This document shows, piece by piece, positions 7,783-10,083 of a DNA stretch of 10,083 nt. The notes under the pieces were generated by a model. That model searched no databases and was not told where the DNA came from. It saw only the letters and a program-made list of their open reading frames with translations. This stretch comes from an uncultured beta proteobacterium (lineage in GTDB: Bacteria; Pseudomonadota; Gammaproteobacteria; Burkholderiales; Burkholderiaceae_C). The stretch's first letter is position 1, and every line of letters begins with the position of its first letter. The stretch covers positions 1 through 10,083 of the forward strand of contig CAJASG010000555.1 in assembly GCA_903944555.1 (NCBI GenBank), read 5' to 3'. A program made the translations under genes and the position numbers.

Positions 7783-8412
7783 TCAGTGCAGATGCCTGGG
7801 CTTTCTGCCACCGCCATGGCCACCACCGTGACCACCACCCGAACCGCGCGGCGGCCTGCCAATTTCCAAAGAACTGACCAATGCGTCAAAGCGCTGAGCA
7901 AAAAGCTTGTCCACTTCAGCGACGACACCACCCAACTCGGCACCGTCAAAATGGCGCTCCATCATGTTGATCACATCCTGCACCAAGAGATCCCTTTGCA
8001 CTTGCATGATGGCCGCTGGATTGGGGCCAACAAATAGCATCAAAAAGTCATCCTTGGACTCCGTATCCGGAGCCCCCTCTTCTTCGTCAAAATCAGCATC
8101 GTAGAACGTCACCTCAATTGCCGCCCCCGTATCCGCAAGCTCATTGAGGTTCATGCAAACCTCATCCAACGTCTGCCGAAAATCGTCATCGCCCGCAACA
8201 GTCCAACACATTTGCAACAAATGATCCTGTGCATCAAATCTAATTCCCGGCTCATCCTCGTAAGAACTGCTGGCCCCGTCGGTCAGTGACCGTGCTCCCG
8301 CGTATTTCCACATGGGTTTGAGCGCATCTTGAAGCTGGTCAAACTTGACGTCCACACGCAATGGAACTTGTCCATGGACGTGAATTTCAAAAGGAGCGTT
8401 ATAGCGTGGCAT
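7783..8412 (-). CDS. Conserved-looking acidic hypothetical protein with Gly/His-rich tail (DUF6806-like?)
   Basis: A 209-residue soluble protein of unknown function. It resembles a Burkholderiales hypothetical family, possibly the one catalogued as DUF6806, but that assignment is from memory. The start MPRYNAPFEIHVHGQVPL looks like a beta strand. The middle holds an acidic patch (FYDADFDEEEG...) and a region FLMLFVGPNPAAIMQVQRDL followed by helices around VINMMERHFDGAELGGVVAE. The C-terminus is low-complexity (GSGGGHGGGHGGGRKPRHLH), a flexible tail with four His that could bind a metal such as Ni or Zn. There is no signal peptide or membrane segment. The ATG at 8412 is the first good start; the Shine-Dalgarno is weak. 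It lies 22 nt upstream of the HD-GYP gene and is probably co-transcribed with it, so a link to cyclic-di-GMP turnover is possible but unproven. Confidence 0.82.
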   Translation of the reverse strand: MPRYNAPFEIHVHGQVPLRVDVKFDQLQDALKPMWKYAGARSLTDGASSSYEDEPGIRFDAQDHLLQMCWTVAGDDDFRQTLDEVCMNLNELADTGAAIEVTFYDADFDEEEGAPDTESKDDFLMLFVGPNPAAIMQVQRDLLVQDVINMMERHFDGAELGGVVAEVDKLFAQRFDALVSSLEIGRPPRGSGGGHGGGHGGGRKPRHLH

Positions 8413-8445
8413 AGATAATAGTTTTAGTAGTGCAAACGGAGGGGG

Positions 8446-8595
8446 TCATTTCAGGTCAAAACCCCCATCGACGCGGAGTTCTTGGCTGCAATCCGGATAT
8501 TCGCACTTCCTTTCAATGGACTCCATTGGGCACGGCTTCACATGCAATGATTGATTGTGCCATGAGGTGACTCGCTCCCGCACCCGAGCACCCAT
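8446..8595 (-). CDS. Doubtful small ORF, 49 residues, Cys-containing
   Basis: An open frame runs leftward from tRNA-Cys and stops 33 nt before the acidic hypothetical gene. The first Met outside the tRNA is at 8595, giving 49 residues with three Cys (KPCP, then RKCEYPDC). The C-terminal half reads like a soluble peptide, but I recognise no family, see no good Shine-Dalgarno and cannot exclude chance. If real, it would be the first gene of the unit that continues into the hypothetical and HD-GYP genes; otherwise this stretch is leader or promoter DNA for that unit. Confidence 0.2.
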   Translation of the reverse strand: MGARVRERVTSWHNQSLHVKPCPMESIERKCEYPDCSQELRVDGGFDLK

Positions 8596-8655
8596 GATTA
8601 GGTCCGCGTCAACGAAAGACGCCACCAAATAATCAGAAAAATGGAGGGCAAGACC

Positions 8656-8729
8656 TGGAGGCGCGATCCAGAGTCGAACTGGACTAACCGGATTTGCAAT
8701 CCGGGGCATAACCGCTTTGCTATCGCGCC
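8656..8729 (-). tRNA. tRNA-Cys(GCA)
   Basis: A complete cloverleaf of 74 nt including an encoded CCA. The 7-bp acceptor stem is GGCGCGA with TCGCGCC. The anticodon stem CCGGA/TCCGG surrounds GCA (complement of 8695-8697). The T-loop is TTCGACT, and the discriminator base is U, as expected for tRNA-Cys. It lies 45 nt after tRNA-Gly, with a perfect hairpin in between. No terminator is visible after its 3' end, so readthrough into the genes to its left is possible. Confidence 0.97.
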
Positions 8730-8741
8730 TTATGACTAACG

Positions 8742-8769
8742 AAAAAGGGAAGCAATAGCTTCCCTTTTT
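8742..8769. terminator. Perfect 12-bp hairpin between tRNA-Gly and tRNA-Cys
   Basis: AAAAAGGGAAGC, an AATA loop, then GCTTCCCTTTTT: a perfect palindromic stem with A/T tracts on both ends. It has the form of a bidirectional intrinsic terminator. Its place inside a tRNA pair suggests partial termination or a 3'-end processing and protection structure for tRNA-Gly. Confidence 0.75.
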
Positions 8770-8774
8770 GAATC

Positions 8775-8850
8775 TGGAGCGGGAAAAGAGGTTCGAACTC
8801 TCGACCTATACCTTGGCAAGGTATCGCTCTACCAACTGAGCTATTCCCGC
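8775..8850 (-). tRNA. tRNA-Gly(GCC)
   Basis: A complete 76-nt tRNA including an encoded CCA. The acceptor stem is GCGGGAA with TTCCCGC and the D-arm is AGCTCAGTTGGTAGAGC. The anticodon GCC (complement of 8815-8817) sits in a stem ATACC/GGTAT, and the T-loop is TTCGAAC. It is the first gene behind the TATAAT promoter at 8865-8870. Confidence 0.97.
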
Positions 8851-8864
8851 ATTTCAAGCTTCGA

Positions 8865-8870
8865 ATTATA
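8865..8870 (-). promoter_or_regulatory. Probable -10 element of the tRNA-Gly/tRNA-Cys unit
   Basis: On the minus strand this reads TATAAT, a perfect sigma-70 -10 hexamer, 14 nt before the first base of tRNA-Gly. The predicted start would leave a leader of about 7-8 nt, usual for tRNA genes. The -35 region is poor (TTAGGG or CTTAGG at 16-17 bp spacing), so only the -10 is well supported. Confidence 0.65.
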
Positions 8871-9170
8871 CCGCATGTTTGGGAACCCCTAAGTAGCGGC
8901 CTAAAAACCGCGGCAACACGCAATAACGCAATGCCTAACCTCAAGTTATCCGTCTATTGCCAATGCCCGGTATGTGCGCCTCCATGGATAACTCCGTAAA
9001 CTTCACCAGTATGGTTTTCTCTGCACTACCCTCTTGGAGAAACTGTGTGTTGGTCACCAAACGCGCTTCCACAATCGGTGCGGCTCGCTTGCCAAGTGGT
9101 GCAGCCACTCCAGCCCATGCTCACACATCAAAACCGGCGCTCGGGACACTGTGCCGCGCCTCTGGTTTTG
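8871..9170. other. Region without a convincing gene
   Basis: About 300 bp upstream of the tRNA-Gly promoter. Open frames exist on the plus strand (for example from 8957), but their proteins are rich in Ser/Ala/Pro/His without recognisable order and look like chance frames. A rightward stem-loop starts at 9127. Nothing else is supported; it may be decayed sequence. Confidence 0.4.
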
Positions 9171-9172
9171 AT
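9127..9172. repeat. Stem-loop from a long imperfect inverted repeat
   Basis: ATCAAAACC (9127-9135) pairs with GGTTTTGAT (9164-9172). Directly inside, GGCGC (9136-9140) pairs with GCGCC (9156-9160), leaving a 3-nt bulge (TCT) and a 15-nt loop. That makes 14 bp of pairing. There is no T-run, so it is not an ordinary terminator. It directly precedes the coding-like remnant; its role is unknown. Confidence 0.5.
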
Positions 9173-9723
9173 GACACCAAGGTCATTCGACCGCAACCTC
9201 ATCCCAACGCAATGCCGATTCGTAGTCTTGCCCACCGAAACACACACCAATGACGGCCACCATTTCGGCGTCGACAGCAAAAGCTATCACAGCCCGCTTT
9301 TTGCAGTTCGTAATGCGCAAGCCCGGGCGAATGTCATCGCGGCGCAGGCCCCTGAGGGGAAATGTGTGAAAGCCCTGCAGCAGGTGGTTGACGACAATTA
9401 CCGTGGCCGGACTGAGATTGACGAACTAACCCAACGAATCGACAAACTGGGGGCATTAAATTCAAAGTCTTGATACACGCATCACCGCACTGGAGCAGGC
9501 CCCGCCCCAATTCCAAAGAGTAGCATCGATTATTCTGGTGAGAATGGGCGAGGCTGGCATGGTGCTAACCTACATCTACGACAATCACGAAAATCACTGG
9601 CATCGTCGGCCTGATGAGACTGAGCGCCAGTTTAGGGATGGAGCTACGTCAGAGACGCCACGCAAGGAATATCAGGCTGCACCGCAGTTTGGGAGTGCTG
9701 CCAATACCCGAATCTCAAATTGA
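9171..9723 (+). pseudogene. Frameshifted remnant of an unrecognised coiled-coil protein
   Basis: From about 9200 the frame ending at 9473 reads like real protein (LPTETHTNDGHHFGVDSKSY, then a helical part ending IDELTQRIDKLGALNSKS, stop). Moving one base on, the next frame continues the same heptad pattern (SLDTRITALEQAPPQF) and stays open to 9723, ending in a Gly/Thr/Gln-rich tail. Removing one A from the AAA around 9464-9466 would join both halves into one coiled coil, so a single-base insertion is the simplest reading. The 5' end is uncertain: ATG at 9171 is the closest in-frame start, and I see no ribosome binding site. I do not recognise the family; a phage structural protein or accessory gene remnant is possible. 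A terminator lies about 90 nt after the end. A sequencing error or programmed shift would instead make it an intact gene. Confidence 0.4.
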
Positions 9724-9811
9724 GGACGGTGCCGGTGATGTGGTGACAACATGCAACCTGGCATCAAGCCCCTGCGCTTCACATCTCTGAACGTGGCTCG
9801 AAAGAGATTAC

Positions 9812-9840
9812 ACCCAGCCTTAAACCGCTGGGGTTTTTTT
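9812..9840 (+). terminator. Intrinsic terminator, rightward
   Basis: CCCAGC (9813-9818) pairs with GCTGGG (9827-9832) around an 8-nt loop, followed by G and seven T. It follows the frameshifted remnant on the plus strand and implies that a rightward transcript once ended, or still ends, here. Confidence 0.7.
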
Positions 9841-9930
9841 CGTCTGATGTTGGGGTGATGGAGTGCCAGTGGCGAACGTCTATTGGCGCTGCTTTTGGGC
9901 AACCTGCCTACAGATTGCCTACAACCCCAG

Positions 9931-9978
9931 GATTGCTATCAATTTCATAGCGAAATCGATATCTATTTAATAGCAATC
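9931..9978. repeat. Inverted repeat beside the tRNA-Leu 3' end
   Basis: GATTGCTAT (9931-9939) and ATAGCAATC (9970-9978) are perfect 9-base inverted copies with a 30-base spacer. The spacer holds a smaller ATTTC-ATAGC-GAAAT hairpin. The AT-rich GCTATCAAT / ATAGCAAT wording resembles short interspersed palindromes common in Comamonadaceae intergenic DNA (from memory). It lies 12 nt beyond the tRNA-Leu CCA end and might also help 3' processing. Confidence 0.5.
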
Positions 9979-9989
9979 TATTCAATGAT

Positions 9990-10082
9990 TGGTGCCCGAG
10001 ACCGGAATCGAACCGGTACGCCCGTTATTCACGAAGCGGCGGATTTTAAGTCCGATGTGTCTACCTATTTCACCACTCGGGC
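9990..10082 (-). tRNA. tRNA-Leu(UAA)
   Basis: A complete class II tRNA of 93 nt including an encoded CCA, ending one base before the window edge. The acceptor is GCCCGAG with CTCGGGC, discriminator A. The anticodon is TAA (complement of 10046-10048), and the T-arm is ACCGG TTCGATT CCGGT. The long variable arm of about 21 nt (CGC...GCG outer stem, CGT...ACG inner stem) marks it as Leu/Ser class. The first anticodon-stem pair (27-43) appears to be a U-C mismatch. Its promoter lies outside the window. Confidence 0.96.
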
Positions 10083-10083
10083 A

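Noticed and set aside
9120..9160. Possible duplicate of the tRNA-Leu 3' end (CCGG...CTCGGG...) as an attachment site
   Set aside because: Only a few bases match, with gaps; no exact repeat of 12 or more bases to the tRNA 3' end was found by eye.
9030..9260. Plus-strand frames from 8957 and 9045 as real genes
   Set aside because: Their first parts have no recognisable order, no ribosome site and biased Ser/Pro/His/Arg composition; only the part after about 9200 looks protein-like.
9990..10082. Long variable arm and U-C mismatch in tRNA-Leu as a sign of a defective tRNA
   Set aside because: All other stems pair, CCA is encoded and the variable arm folds; this length is acceptable for class II tRNAs.

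Overview
This window looks like chromosomal DNA of a betaproteobacterium, most likely Comamonadaceae (Rhodoferax/Polaromonas/Acidovorax-like). That is inferred from the FimV-family protein type, the hypothetical protein next to an HD-GYP phosphodiesterase, the tRNA style and the moderate-to-high GC coding sequence. No close genome could be compared. The window holds seven confident protein genes, three tRNA genes and one region of about 1.1 kb that looks decayed.

Left part (1-3300): a D-2-hydroxyacid dehydrogenase-family gene reads rightward. It converges, with a 7-bp gap, on a leftward gene for a membrane-anchored FimV-family protein. The dehydrogenase has His where the family has its catalytic Arg. 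A gap of about 200 bp separates the FimV-like gene from a divergent rightward unit.

Middle (3300-6510): Crp/Fnr-type regulator, then an APH-fold phosphotransferase, then an acyl-CoA dehydrogenase. The spacing is close and the unit ends at a strong hairpin plus T-run. The kinase and dehydrogenase match the two halves of the fused eukaryotic ACAD10/ACAD11 proteins and the LvaA/LvaC step of levulinate catabolism. The pair is therefore a candidate for phosphorylating a 4-hydroxyacyl-CoA and eliminating the phosphate. This is the most functionally suggestive part of the window.

Right part (6522-10083), leftward: tRNA-Leu(UAA) at the window edge; about 1.1 kb with no intact gene but with a frameshifted rightward coding remnant, a stem-loop, a terminator and a repeat; tRNA-Gly(GCC) behind a TATAAT promoter; a perfect 12-bp hairpin; tRNA-Cys(GCA); a doubtful small ORF; an acidic hypothetical protein with a Gly/His tail; and a DUF3391/HD-GYP cyclic-di-GMP phosphodiesterase. 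The last two form a short operon with a 22-nt gap.

I found no CRISPR array, toxin-antitoxin pair, defence gene or intact mobile element. Apart from the kinase/dehydrogenase module and the remnant between the tRNAs, the window reads as ordinary housekeeping and metabolic chromosome.
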